Part shown: positions 27,443 through 36,586 of the stretch, in pieces
Layout: each line of letters begins with the position of its first letter
Position numbering within the stretch: the first letter of the stretch is position 1
NCBI RefSeq assembly: GCF_011516755.1
Contig: NZ_WOSY01000004.1
Location: 235,727-299,726, forward strand
Length of the DNA: 64,000 nt
DNA from: Acetobacter conturbans
GTDB lineage: Bacteria; Pseudomonadota; Alphaproteobacteria; Acetobacterales; Acetobacteraceae
Direction: 5' to 3'
Notes under the pieces: model-generated
The model's input: only the letters and a program-made list of their open reading frames with translations
Told to the model about the DNA's origin: nothing
Databases searched by the model: none
Translations under genes and position numbers: made by a program

Positions 27443-28204
27443 TCATAGCATGTCCAGCAACAGCCGGGTGGTCGGCAGAATATCGTCTCTTCTGCTCCAT
27501 GCGGCCTTCATCGGGTCCGGGACAAGCTCAAGACGGTCATACTCGCGGTTGGCGTGGGAGGCCCATCGTTCGTGCACAGCCGTAAAAGAAAGAGGCGTTA
27601 TGAGTGGAACCCCCACATCTACAATGCGCGTTCTTCCATGAATGACAGCCAGCCGAGGCACACCCACCGTCAGTTCGGAGGGCGAAAGCCCCAGCTCTTC
27701 CTCCGCTTCGGCCAGAATCTGTGCGGCCAGTGACACCTGATTGTGCGACACCTGATTGTCTTCTGTTCTCGCTTCGACCGTCCCGGCCGGAGGCGACTGC
27801 CAGAAGCCGCCGAGATAGAGCGATGCCGGATTTCTGCGGGCAAGAATCAGACCGTCCGCACAGCGCAGAAGCCCGCAAACAGCCAGTTGATGAAGCGGAC
27901 GCTCACCAAAAATCAGGGGCTCCGTCATCTGCGCCAGAGCCAGCCGGTATTCCGTCCAGTGACCCGTGATGCGGTCCGGTGCGATCTGGTCGGCACAGAA
28001 GATACGGCCGTTGAAAAGTCGGGGACGGGCGGCGCGGGCTCTCGTCCAGATCGCGTCGATCCGGGCTTCCGTTTCGGCGGCCAAGACCGGACGATTTTGC
28101 GTTACGACAACAGACAGATGTGGCGACAGACTCACGCTGCGCCAGTCAGTCAGGTCCGAAGGCAGGGTGAATGACGGTAAAGTGGAGGATGAAGCGTCAG
28201 GCAT
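27443..28204 (-). CDS. Nudix-like hydrolase with degenerate Nudix box
   Basis: 253 residues. The C-terminal part (about 105-250) resembles Nudix hydrolases that act on nucleotide sugars: LLRCADGLILARRNPASLYLGGFWQSPPAG, then a helix ILAEAEEELGLSP in place of the standard REUXEEXGU (the Arg is replaced by Ala). The N-terminal 100 residues contain FNGRIFCADQI and WTEYRLALAQM, typical of the family with an added N-terminal subdomain. The Glu residues that bind metal remain, so activity is plausible but not certain. Confidence 0.75.
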   Translation of the reverse strand: MPDASSSTLPSFTLPSDLTDWRSVSLSPHLSVVVTQNRPVLAAETEARIDAIWTRARAARPRLFNGRIFCADQIAPDRITGHWTEYRLALAQMTEPLIFGERPLHQLAVCGLLRCADGLILARRNPASLYLGGFWQSPPAGTVEARTEDNQVSHNQVSLAAQILAEAEEELGLSPSELTVGVPRLAVIHGRTRIVDVGVPLITPLSFTAVHERWASHANREYDRLELVPDPMKAAWSRRDDILPTTRLLLDML

Positions 28205-28354
28205 TTCGGACCTTGAAAGTCATTGATCTGTTTGCGTGGCAGATATCAGCGCGCATAAAGGATTTTGATGAAGTTTTTTTTGGATCGTAACGAAATAGGG
28301 GGTGTCAGGCCGCCGAGAGCTGAGCTTTAATCTCTTCACGACCGATCTGGAAAG

Positions 28355-31300
28355 ATGACGATGACGCTGAACGTCGCTCTGACTCACAAGACCACCTACG
28401 ATTACGATCGTCCCGTCATGATGGGGCCGCAGGTCATACGCCTGAGGCCCGCTCCGCACGCGCGGACCAACGTGCTGTCCTATGCTCTGACCATCGAGCC
28501 GAAACCGCATTTCATCAACTGGATGCAGGACCCGTCAGGCAACTGGCAGGCGCGGGTCGTTTTTCCGGAACGCGTGACGCATTTCCACGTCACGGTCGAT
28601 CTCGTTGCCGACATGGCGACCATCAATCCGTTCGACTTCTTTCTTGAACCGGAGGCCGAGGCCTGGCCGTTCACCTACGATCATGTTCTGGATCAGGAAC
28701 TCGCTCCCTATCGCAACAAGGAGCCGGTCGGGCCATTGCTCAAGGGCCTGATCGCGGAGGTGCCGAAAGAGAAGCAGCATACGGTGGATATGCTGGTGGC
28801 ACTGAACCAGTCGGTACAAAAACGTATCGGCTACATCGTGCGCCTGGAGCCGGGAGTCTGGTCACCGGAAAAGACCCTTGGAGAAGGAAAGGGCTCGTGC
28901 CGTGACAGTGCGTGGCTGCTTGTCCAGCTTCTCCGCAATCTCGGTTATGCCGCCCGCTTCGTGTCGGGTTACCTGATCCAGCTCGTCGCAGACGAAAAGC
29001 CGCTGGAAGGACCGTCCGGCCCAACGTCCGACTTCACCGACCTGCACGCATGGGCGGAAGTCTATCTCCCCGGTGCCGGCTGGATCGGTCTGGATGCGAC
29101 CTCCGGCATGATGACGGGCGAGGGGCATATCCCGCTCGCATCGACGCCGGAGCCCAGCTCCGCCGCGCCGATTTCGGGGGCTATGGAGGTTTGCGAAACG
29201 GAATTCGGCTTCGACATGCAGGTGCAGCGTGTCGCCGAAACACCGCGCACCACCAAGCCGTATGACGAGCAGACGTGGGAGACGATTCTCTCGGCGGGTG
29301 AGGTGGTCGACAAGCAGCTTCAGGCGGGAGATGTCCGCCTGACCATGGGTGGCGAGCCCACCTTCATCGCTGCTGATGACATGGATGCGCCGGAATGGAA
29401 CATCGAAGCTCTCGGTCCGACCAAACGCGCCTACGCCAATCGTCTGCTGCGTCGCCTCATGCCGCTCTGGTCGGCGGGCGCGACCTACATGACGTTGTTC
29501 GGCAAGCATTATCCGGGTGAGCAACTCCCCCGCTGGGCTTTGACCTGCTTCTGGCGGCGGGACGGTGAACCTGTATGGCTGAACCGTGAGTTGCTGGCCT
29601 CGGACGACGATACCGATAACGCCACCGAACACGATGCCCGACGGTTCGCCCAGGCGCTCGCGCGGAAATTGCAGATCGATCCTGAGCTGGTCACTCCGGC
29701 TTATGAGGATATTCACTACTATCTCTGGAAAGAGCACCGGCTTCCGGCCAACGTGCTCGCCGAAGATTCCAAGCTGAACGATCCGCTCGAACGTGAGCGG
29801 CTGGCCCGCGTCTTCGATCGTGGTCTGGCCCGTGAAGCCGGGTCGGTTCTGGCGTTACGTGCGGGCGTGCAGGACGGTGTGCGGCGCTGGCAGTCAGGTC
29901 GCTGGTTCCTGCGCGGAGACACGATCTTCCTTGTTCCCGGCGATGCATCCATAGGCTTCCGGTTGCCTCTGGAGAGCCTGCCGTGGGCGGACAATGACCA
30001 TATCGACCATGAGTTTCCGGTCGATCCGTTTGCACCGCATCCGAAACTGCCGCCGCATCCGGTCTTCGCCCGCCGCTCGGCTACGCCTTACGGTGCGAGC
30101 GTGCCGGACCTCGTCAGCCGCTCCGGCCTGCCGTCAGAGCGCCCTCTGCCGCAACTTTCCGATCTTCCGGCGCTCCCGCCTTATCCGGTGCGCAAGCCAT
30201 GGCGCATCAGCACCGATAAAGCACTCGCCGAGCATCTGCTGGAGACCGACCGCGAAGAGCCGGACGTCGTTCGCACCGCACTCACCGTGGAGGCCCGGGG
30301 CGGAATCCTGCATGTCTTCTTCCCGCCGCTTTACGCTGTCGAGGACTGGCTGGATCTCTGTGCCGCCGTTGAGGCCACGGCAGCCGAGACCGGTCGCAAG
30401 GTGGTGTTGGAAGGCTATGCACCCCCGCGCGATCCGCGCCTGCTGTCCTTCTCCATCACACCCGATCCCGGCGTCATCGAAGTCAACGTGCATCCGGCAG
30501 CAAGCTGGGACGAGCATGAAACCCGCAGCCGCCAGCTTTATGAGGAAGCGCGTGCTGTCGGGCTGACTGCGGAAAAATTCATGCTTGATGGCCGCCACGT
30601 CGGGACCGGCGGCGGCAATCACGTGGTGATGGGTGCGGCAAGGGCCGAGGACAGTCCGTTCCTTCGCCGCCCCGACCTGCTGAAGTCGTTCGCCAGCTTC
30701 TGGCACAACCACCCGTCATTGTCCTATCTGTTCAGCGGTCTCTTCATAGGCTCCAGTTCACAGCATCCCCGTATCGACGAAGCACGGCAGGACTCGTTGT
30801 ATGAACTGGAAATCGCCTTCCGTCAGGTCAGCCGTGAGCACTTCACGCCGCCCTGGCTGACGGATCGCCTGTTCCGCAACCTCTTCGCCGACATAACCGG
30901 CAATACACACCGCACAGAGTTCTGCATCGACAAGCTTTACGCGCCGGAAAGCAGTTCCGGTCGGCTGGGGCTGGTGGAATACCGCGCCTTCGAGATGCCT
31001 CCGCATCACCGGATGGCGGCAGCGCAGGCGCTACTCATGCGGGCCGCGATCGCAGCATTCTGGAACAAACCTTACGAGCGCCGTCTGGTCCGGTGGGGCA
31101 CGCGCCTGCATGACGACTTCATGCTGCCGCATTATGTGCGGCAGGACTTCAGTGACGCCATTGAAGAACTGCGCCAGATGGGAGCGCCTCTGGAGGCACG
31201 ATGGTTTGAGCCGCATTTCCAGTTCCGCTTCCCGGAAATCGGTTCGATCACCGAACTCGGCATGACACTGGAACTCCGCACGGCGCTGGAACCATGGAAT

Positions 31301-31768
31301 ACGCTGGCTGAAGAACCGGCAGCAGGTGGCACCGCTCGGTATGTGGACAGTTCCGTCGAGCGGGTTCAGGCGCTGGTCTCGGGCTGGGTGGATGAGCGTT
31401 ACACTCTTTCATGCAACGGTCGTGCAGTGCCTCTGACCAGCACGCAGAGGCAGGGTGAGTATGTCGGTGGGGTGCGTTTCAAGGCGTGGAACCCGCCCAG
31501 TTCGCTGCATCCCACCATCGGCATCGAAACGCCGCTCGTGTTCGATATCTACGACACGTGGACAGGGCGCAGCATCGGCGGCCTGACCTATCATGTCGTG
31601 CATCCGGGAGGACGTAGCTATGACACGCGCCCTGTTAACGCCAATGAGGCCGAGGCGCGGCGTCGCATCCGTTTCTTCCCGTTCGGTCATACGGCGGGGG
31701 CGATGACGGAGCCTCGGGCCGAGCGCTCCATGGAGCAGCCGAGAACGCTCGATTTGCGGCGGTTCTGA
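28355..31768 (+). CDS. Transglutaminase-like / DUF2126 fusion protein
   Basis: A giant 1137-residue protein in two parts. Residues about 1-290 are a bacterial transglutaminase domain with N-terminal beta region (LNVALTHKTTYDYDRPV). It has the full papain-like triad Cys182 (GKGSCRDSAW), His231 (TDLHAWAEVYLP) and Asp247 (WIGLDATSG). Residues about 320-1110 are DUF2126, with LTMGGEPTFIAADDMDAPEW at its start, GRHVGTGGGNHVVMG, FWHNHPSLSYLFSG, and LGLVEYRAFEMPPHHRM. Neither part has a signal peptide. Published genomic-context work on ATP-grasp amidoligases ties this family to peptide synthesis and cleavage. It is the first gene of the locus that continues at 32775-37509. Confidence 0.92.
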   Translation: MTMTLNVALTHKTTYDYDRPVMMGPQVIRLRPAPHARTNVLSYALTIEPKPHFINWMQDPSGNWQARVVFPERVTHFHVTVDLVADMATINPFDFFLEPEAEAWPFTYDHVLDQELAPYRNKEPVGPLLKGLIAEVPKEKQHTVDMLVALNQSVQKRIGYIVRLEPGVWSPEKTLGEGKGSCRDSAWLLVQLLRNLGYAARFVSGYLIQLVADEKPLEGPSGPTSDFTDLHAWAEVYLPGAGWIGLDATSGMMTGEGHIPLASTPEPSSAAPISGAMEVCETEFGFDMQVQRVAETPRTTKPYDEQTWETILSAGEVVDKQLQAGDVRLTMGGEPTFIAADDMDAPEWNIEALGPTKRAYANRLLRRLMPLWSAGATYMTLFGKHYPGEQLPRWALTCFWRRDGEPVWLNRELLASDDDTDNATEHDARRFAQALARKLQIDPELVTPAYEDIHYYLWKEHRLPANVLAEDSKLNDPLERERLARVFDRGLAREAGSVLALRAGVQDGVRRWQSGRWFLRGDTIFLVPGDASIGFRLPLESLPWADNDHIDHEFPVDPFAPHPKLPPHPVFARRSATPYGASVPDLVSRSGLPSERPLPQLSDLPALPPYPVRKPWRISTDKALAEHLLETDREEPDVVRTALTVEARGGILHVFFPPLYAVEDWLDLCAAVEATAAETGRKVVLEGYAPPRDPRLLSFSITPDPGVIEVNVHPAASWDEHETRSRQLYEEARAVGLTAEKFMLDGRHVGTGGGNHVVMGAARAEDSPFLRRPDLLKSFASFWHNHPSLSYLFSGLFIGSSSQHPRIDEARQDSLYELEIAFRQVSREHFTPPWLTDRLFRNLFADITGNTHRTEFCIDKLYAPESSSGRLGLVEYRAFEMPPHHRMAAAQALLMRAAIAAFWNKPYERRLVRWGTRLHDDFMLPHYVRQDFSDAIEELRQMGAPLEARWFEPHFQFRFPEIGSITELGMTLELRTALEPWNTLAEEPAAGGTARYVDSSVERVQALVSGWVDERYTLSCNGRAVPLTSTQRQGEYVGGVRFKAWNPPSSLHPTIGIETPLVFDIYDTWTGRSIGGLTYHVVHPGGRSYDTRPVNANEAEARRRIRFFPFGHTAGAMTEPRAERSMEQPRTLDLRRF

Positions 31769-31776
31769 GAGAAATT

Positions 31777-31811
31777 CCCCGGCAGGGCAGGTTTTTATAA
31801 CTCTGCCGGGG
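31777..31811. terminator. Hairpin between convergent transglutaminase-DUF2126 and orphan gene
   Basis: A nine-base stem CCCCGGCAG/CTGCCGGGG encloses a loop with TTTTT. It lies between the two converging stop codons. It may act in both directions. Confidence 0.5.
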
Positions 31812-31813
31812 CG

Positions 31814-32593
31814 TTAGGCTTTTGTTGAAAGTCCCACGTTCGGTGTGGACGAGTTGCCTGTCCCATATTGAGAATTCGGGACATCGAAAAGCGTCAGCAG
31901 GTCGCTCTGTGCGGTGGTGGCCTTGTTGAGAGTATCAAGCGCGATCTGCGCTTCAACGGTCTGCTTTATCGTTTCGCTACTCGCGGCGCTGGTCGTGGAG
32001 CCTGTGGCCGAACTGCCTTGAGTGTCCGCCCCCGGCTGTCCGTGGGTGGATTTCAGATAAGCCGCCACATTCGTGATGACGGATGAAAGAGCGGAATCGT
32101 CCGAATCCGATGTGGAGTAAGTCTCCATCTGAGACGAGAGGGAATCCAGATTAACCGCTGTCACGGACGTGCCGGTATAAATATAGGCGTAATTATGATC
32201 AGAAACAGTTGCGCCTTTAATGTCCTTCATAGGCACGCCATTCAGCAGAGTGTCTCCACTGCTTGATGTGGGCTCATCTCCATCTGTGACGGTGTATATG
32301 GGTGTATCGTCAATCATGACGCCTACTTTCATGTCACTGGCTGCTGAGACCTGAACGGTTCCTGTGTCGGACGTCATTGCGACGTTGGCGGCAGTGCTGA
32401 TGTCGAGAATGAAGGATGGCTGAATCTCTCCACTGTCAAAAGCAAATTTGCTTGTCGCAAGCGTGGCTCCATTGAGATCTCCGAAATCGGAACCCGTGAC
32501 GTGACCATCTCGCAGATCAGTATCGGCGGATGCCGTTTGCGTCATGATCGACAGAGTGGCGAGTGAGTCATAAGTCGTGGCGGAGATCGTCAT
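31814..32593 (-). CDS. Orphan acidic Ser/Thr/Asp-rich protein
   Basis: 259 residues, no family recognised. It has no signal peptide and no cysteine, few lysines, and long runs of Ser, Thr, Ala and Asp (for example TYSTSDSDDSALSS and GSSATGSTTSAASSE). Sequence between repeats looks beta-rich (FILDISTAANVAMTS, VGVMIDDTPIYTVTD), and a helical segment is near the end (TVEAQIALDTLNKATTAQSD). The start ATG 32593 has GGAG eight bases upstream; an ATG at 32644 is weaker. Composition differs from its neighbours. It interrupts the peptide-ligase locus on the opposite strand, and could be a substrate, a secreted leaderless protein or unrelated. Confidence 0.6.
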   Translation of the reverse strand: MTISATTYDSLATLSIMTQTASADTDLRDGHVTGSDFGDLNGATLATSKFAFDSGEIQPSFILDISTAANVAMTSDTGTVQVSAASDMKVGVMIDDTPIYTVTDGDEPTSSSGDTLLNGVPMKDIKGATVSDHNYAYIYTGTSVTAVNLDSLSSQMETYSTSDSDDSALSSVITNVAAYLKSTHGQPGADTQGSSATGSTTSAASSETIKQTVEAQIALDTLNKATTAQSDLLTLFDVPNSQYGTGNSSTPNVGLSTKA

Positions 32594-32774
32594 GGATCCA
32601 ACTCCATTTTCTGTAACAAAGGATTTCAGCAAATGGTTACTCATAAGCTAATTGAGTCATCGGAAGTTTCTGGGTGCAGTTCAAAAGCAAAATATTGGAC
32701 GTGATGACTTTTGCAACGAAACCAGTTGATACACGTTGATCGGGCACACACATCGAAACGGAAGTCGTGCTGTT

Positions 32775-33869
32775 ATGAAGCTGTTTAGCTGCCCGAGTTG
32801 TGGTCAGGTCCTGTTTTTCGAAAATACCCAGTGCGAATGCTGTGGCCACAAGCTTGGTTACTGCACGGAATCAGCTTCTCTTCTTGCTCTCGCTCCCACG
32901 GAAAACGGGGAGGGTTGGAATCCTGTGGGGCAGGGGGTGGAGACGCCCACGCGTTTTCTCTGCACGAATGCAAAATATGATGTCTGTAACTGGCTCGTGC
33001 CGGAAGGAAGCACGGATGCGCTCTGTATGGCGTGCCGTTACAACCATGTGATTCCAGATCTCTCGAAAGAAGGGAATCAGGAACTCTGGCGACAGTTGGA
33101 GCAGGCCAAGCATCGGCTGGTCTACAGTCTTCTGCTTCTGAAACTGCCGATGCCGACAAGGCAGGATGATCCAAAAGGCGGCCTTGTCTTCAATTTTCCC
33201 GATGACCTGCCAAATGGTTCCGGGAAGGTTCTGACCGGCCACAATGAAGGCGAGATCACCATCGCACTGCGTGAGGCGGATGACGCCGAGCGCGAAAAGA
33301 TGCGCGTGGAGATGGGCGAGCATTATCGCACGCTGCTTGGCCATTTCCGTCATGAAGTCGGACATTTCTACTGGAACGTGCTGGTTCGCAATGCGGGGAA
33401 TGAGGACGCCTGTCGTGCAGTCTTTGGCGACCACACGCAGGATTACGGCGCAGCCCTGCAGCGGCATTATGAGAGCGGGCCGCCGGTCGGGTGGCAGGAG
33501 AGCTATGTCAGCGCCTACGCCACGACCCATCCGTGGGAAGATTTTGCCGAAACCTGGGCGCACTATCTCCATATCGTGGATACGCTCCAGACAGCCGTTT
33601 CCTACGGGATCGCAGTGGATCCCGCGGCGGCAAAAGACGGAAGCCTGACCCGAAGGTTCGATTTCGATGCCTATGGCAGTGACAATTTTGGAGGGTTGCT
33701 GGAGGCATGGCCACCGCTGACCATTGCGGTCAACGCGCTCAATCGATCGATGGGGCAGGCTGACCTCTATCCCTTCATCCTCACTCCGCCCATCGCGGAA
33801 AAGTTGCGGTTCATCCACGAACTGGTGCACCATCTACCGTTAAAGCCCGTGGCCGCACCGCCACAGTGA
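32775..33869 (+). CDS. Zinc-ribbon metallopeptidase (putative zinc-binding peptidase family)
   Basis: 364 residues. The N-terminus carries a zinc ribbon with Cys6, Cys9 (CPSCG), Cys20, Cys22/23, and a second set Cys63, Cys71, Cys84, Cys87. The metallopeptidase domain has the zincin motif HEVGH at 193-197 (FRHEVGHFYWN) and a downstream acidic site EDFAETWAHYLH (about 255-266) that would supply the third ligand. Members of this family occur beside circularly permuted ATP-grasp, alpha-E and transglutaminase genes. It has no signal peptide. Likely cleaves, or regulates, the peptides made by the locus; this is an inference. Confidence 0.85.
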   Translation: MKLFSCPSCGQVLFFENTQCECCGHKLGYCTESASLLALAPTENGEGWNPVGQGVETPTRFLCTNAKYDVCNWLVPEGSTDALCMACRYNHVIPDLSKEGNQELWRQLEQAKHRLVYSLLLLKLPMPTRQDDPKGGLVFNFPDDLPNGSGKVLTGHNEGEITIALREADDAEREKMRVEMGEHYRTLLGHFRHEVGHFYWNVLVRNAGNEDACRAVFGDHTQDYGAALQRHYESGPPVGWQESYVSAYATTHPWEDFAETWAHYLHIVDTLQTAVSYGIAVDPAAAKDGSLTRRFDFDAYGSDNFGGLLEAWPPLTIAVNALNRSMGQADLYPFILTPPIAEKLRFIHELVHHLPLKPVAAPPQ

Positions 33870-33961
33870 GGTTGCGATCAGCCGGAGTTTCCCTGTGAAG
33901 CCCGGCCGATCGTGCAACTCTGCATTGCTTCACGGGAGCGCGACACCCTAGAAAGCATCGA

Positions 33962-36586
33962 ATGAGCGGGACGATACCGATTGACGAAATGGTGGATGGA
34001 CAGGGAGGCGTGCGTCCGCAGTGGCGCCACCTGCTCAGCATCCTCTCCGAACTTGGCCATGCGGACCTCCTCGGGCGTCGGCAGCAGATCGCTCTCGCGC
34101 TCTCTGATCAGACAGGCATTCTCAGTTCGCCTTCACCCTTGTCAGGGCTCATCTCCGCCGACGAAAAAACGCCGGAAGGCCCCGTGGGGGTCGTGTGCGA
34201 TCCCATTCCGCTCATCCTGAAAAACGAGGAATTCGCCGCGCTGGAGAAAGGTGTCATCCAGCGCGCCCGTCTGCTGGAATCGCTTTTACGGGATATATAC
34301 GGCGAGCGCTCCGTTCTGCGGGACCATCTGCTTCCGCCTGCTCTTGTATGGGGCAATCAGGGTTTCCTGCGTGGGGGTAACCCTGATGGTGGGGAAGCTG
34401 CTGGGCATTTCATCTCCTGTTACGCGGTCGATCTTGTGCGTGAACCGGATGGGTGCTGGCGTGTGCTGGCTGATCGGGTGGACCGTGGAAACGGCATCGG
34501 TCTGGCGATCGAGAATCGCAGGCAGATGGCTCGCGCCATACCGGAAATCTTTTCCAGCCAGCCCCTGAGACGGCTCGGTTCTTTTCTCGACCGGTGGCAG
34601 GACGGAATTCAGCGCCCCGGTTCTGGCGAGTCCACCAATCCAAGCGTGGCGCTTCTCACGCCGGGACCAGCGAGTCCCCACTGGGGAGAGCATGTCATTC
34701 TTGCGCGGGAACTGGGCTGTTCTCTGGTCGAAACCGCCGATCTGACTGTGCGGGAGGGCCAGTTGTGGCTGAAAACGGTGCGCGGGCTGCGGCGTATCGA
34801 CGTGCTTTTCATTCGGCAGGGCGGTGGATCGATCGATCCCCTTGAACTGGACTCGGTTGGACCGGGGGGCGTTTCGGGGCTGCTGGATGCGGCGAGAAGC
34901 GGTTCAGTGCGTCTGATCAACGATCCCCGTTCCGGGTTTGCGGAAGCGCTCGGACTGGCACCCTTTCTTCCACGCCTGACAGGCTGGTTTCTCGGAGAAG
35001 ACCCACTGCTGGAGACCATAGAGACGGTCTGGCTCGGAGACCCGGAGACTGAATCGTTCCGGGAGCGGCTGCTTGGTCCCGCCGGGGAGCAGGATGGCGG
35101 TCATGCTGATCGCTGGGTAATCACCTCCGCGCTGGGAAGTGACAGGACCGTCCAGCGTCTGTCGATCCTCGATGATGCCAAAAAAGCCCAGCTCGCCGAG
35201 AAAGTAAGGCACGCCCCTTGGCGTTACGTTGCCTACAGGGAACCTCTCGCGTCCCTGTCTCCCACGGTGGGGGAAAGTGCAATTGTTCCGCGCCCGATCG
35301 TCTTGCGGCTTTTCGCCATTCAGGAAGATGACGGATGGACGGTGCTGCCCGGCGGCGTCGCGCGGGTGTTCGAGTCCGGCGAGCCCGTGACGGTCGAGCC
35401 TATCCGCGTTGTCCAGACCACCAAAGACGTATGGGTCACGGTCGATGAGCATGTGACACAGCGCGGCAGCTCTCTGGTGGCGCATCGACCACTGGCCATT
35501 CGTCGGGATCAGGCCGACCTGCCAAGCCGTGCCGCGGACGATTTTTTCTGGCTGGGCCGCTATCTCGAACAGATTGAGAGCGGAGCCCGTCTCCTGCATG
35601 TGACGCTCGCCCATATTGCCGGGCCTGATCCATCACCTCGCGAAAGAGCAGACCTGGAAGTGCTCATGCGGCAGATGCAGGCCACGGGGATTATCCATCG
35701 GGTGAGCATGCCGGGTTATGGCATGTCGAATATAGCCCGTAATCTGGCAGGGACCGGAAGCCCTGATGGTTATTTCGCGCGTACTCTGCGCAAGATCATC
35801 CGTCTGGGTCCCGAACTGGCGGATCGCCTCACGCAGGACGTGCGGGATTATCTCATCCATCGGGCCAATGCCATTCTGGAAAGCTTCGTGCGGCATGGCC
35901 GTTCTGGAGATCCTACGAAGACGCTCGACCATCTGTTTTCCGGCGCTAATGATCTTCTGGTCTACAGCGCGACCCTGTCGGGTTTCGTAGCCGAGAACAT
36001 GGTCCGGTCCGGCGGACGGCAGTTTCTCGATCTGGGACGGAGAATCGAACGGGCCTCGTCCGTGCTTCTCGATTGCGCCAGTGTTCTCGATCAACCGGAT
36101 GTTCATCAGCGCGGTCGCATGGAAGGAGCATTGAGACTGATGCTCGAACTCGGCGACAGTGTGATTACCTATCGTTCCCGTTATTTCAGCGTGGTTCAGC
36201 CCGCGCCCGTCCTCGATCTGCTTCTGCTGGATGAAGACAATCCGCGCGGCGTGGGGTTCCAGCTGACGGCCTTGCGGGATTCCCTCGCGGCTCTGGTGTC
36301 GGACAGTCCATCTGTTCCGGCCGCGCAGCAGGCTGCTTCCCGGGAACTGGCCGCAGCCGCCGAGGCCATTCGCGTGACGCTGGCCGATCTGGTGAACATG
36401 GTGATCAGCGCGGACAATCAGGATGCTGCGGCGGCCTCACTTCCTGCCGCCATCAGGGAGGCGCAAAGAGCTGTCATGAGCCTCTCGGAACAGATCGGGC
36501 GTTGTTATTTCTCCGTGCTGAACTCTCCCCGGCTCGTGGGAATCGGGAATGACGCCACAATCGATGACAGTATGGTGGGGTCGTGA
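33962..36586 (+). CDS. Circularly permuted ATP-grasp / alpha-E domain fusion
   Basis: 874 residues with no signal peptide. Residues about 60-505 are a circularly permuted ATP-grasp domain (DPIPLILKNEEFAALEKGV, LADRVDRGNGIGLAIENR, LLTPGPASPHWGEHVILA, VLFIRQGGG, LINDPRSGFAEALG, VPRPIVLRLFAIQEDDGWTV). Residues about 519-870 are an alpha-helical alpha-E domain with the start signature LPSRAADDFFWLGRYLEQIE. In many bacteria these are two adjacent genes; here they are one protein. ATP-grasp ligases join a carboxylate to an amine, so a peptide- or amide-forming role is expected. Stop codon overlaps the next start (ATGA region 36583-36586), indicating translational coupling. Confidence 0.9.
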   Translation: MSGTIPIDEMVDGQGGVRPQWRHLLSILSELGHADLLGRRQQIALALSDQTGILSSPSPLSGLISADEKTPEGPVGVVCDPIPLILKNEEFAALEKGVIQRARLLESLLRDIYGERSVLRDHLLPPALVWGNQGFLRGGNPDGGEAAGHFISCYAVDLVREPDGCWRVLADRVDRGNGIGLAIENRRQMARAIPEIFSSQPLRRLGSFLDRWQDGIQRPGSGESTNPSVALLTPGPASPHWGEHVILARELGCSLVETADLTVREGQLWLKTVRGLRRIDVLFIRQGGGSIDPLELDSVGPGGVSGLLDAARSGSVRLINDPRSGFAEALGLAPFLPRLTGWFLGEDPLLETIETVWLGDPETESFRERLLGPAGEQDGGHADRWVITSALGSDRTVQRLSILDDAKKAQLAEKVRHAPWRYVAYREPLASLSPTVGESAIVPRPIVLRLFAIQEDDGWTVLPGGVARVFESGEPVTVEPIRVVQTTKDVWVTVDEHVTQRGSSLVAHRPLAIRRDQADLPSRAADDFFWLGRYLEQIESGARLLHVTLAHIAGPDPSPRERADLEVLMRQMQATGIIHRVSMPGYGMSNIARNLAGTGSPDGYFARTLRKIIRLGPELADRLTQDVRDYLIHRANAILESFVRHGRSGDPTKTLDHLFSGANDLLVYSATLSGFVAENMVRSGGRQFLDLGRRIERASSVLLDCASVLDQPDVHQRGRMEGALRLMLELGDSVITYRSRYFSVVQPAPVLDLLLLDEDNPRGVGFQLTALRDSLAALVSDSPSVPAAQQAASRELAAAAEAIRVTLADLVNMVISADNQDAAAASLPAAIREAQRAVMSLSEQIGRCYFSVLNSPRLVGIGNDATIDDSMVGS

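Noticed and set aside
28862..29737. 291-residue minus frame inside the transglutaminase-DUF2126 gene
   Set aside because: Antisense shadow of a gene with an intact catalytic triad.
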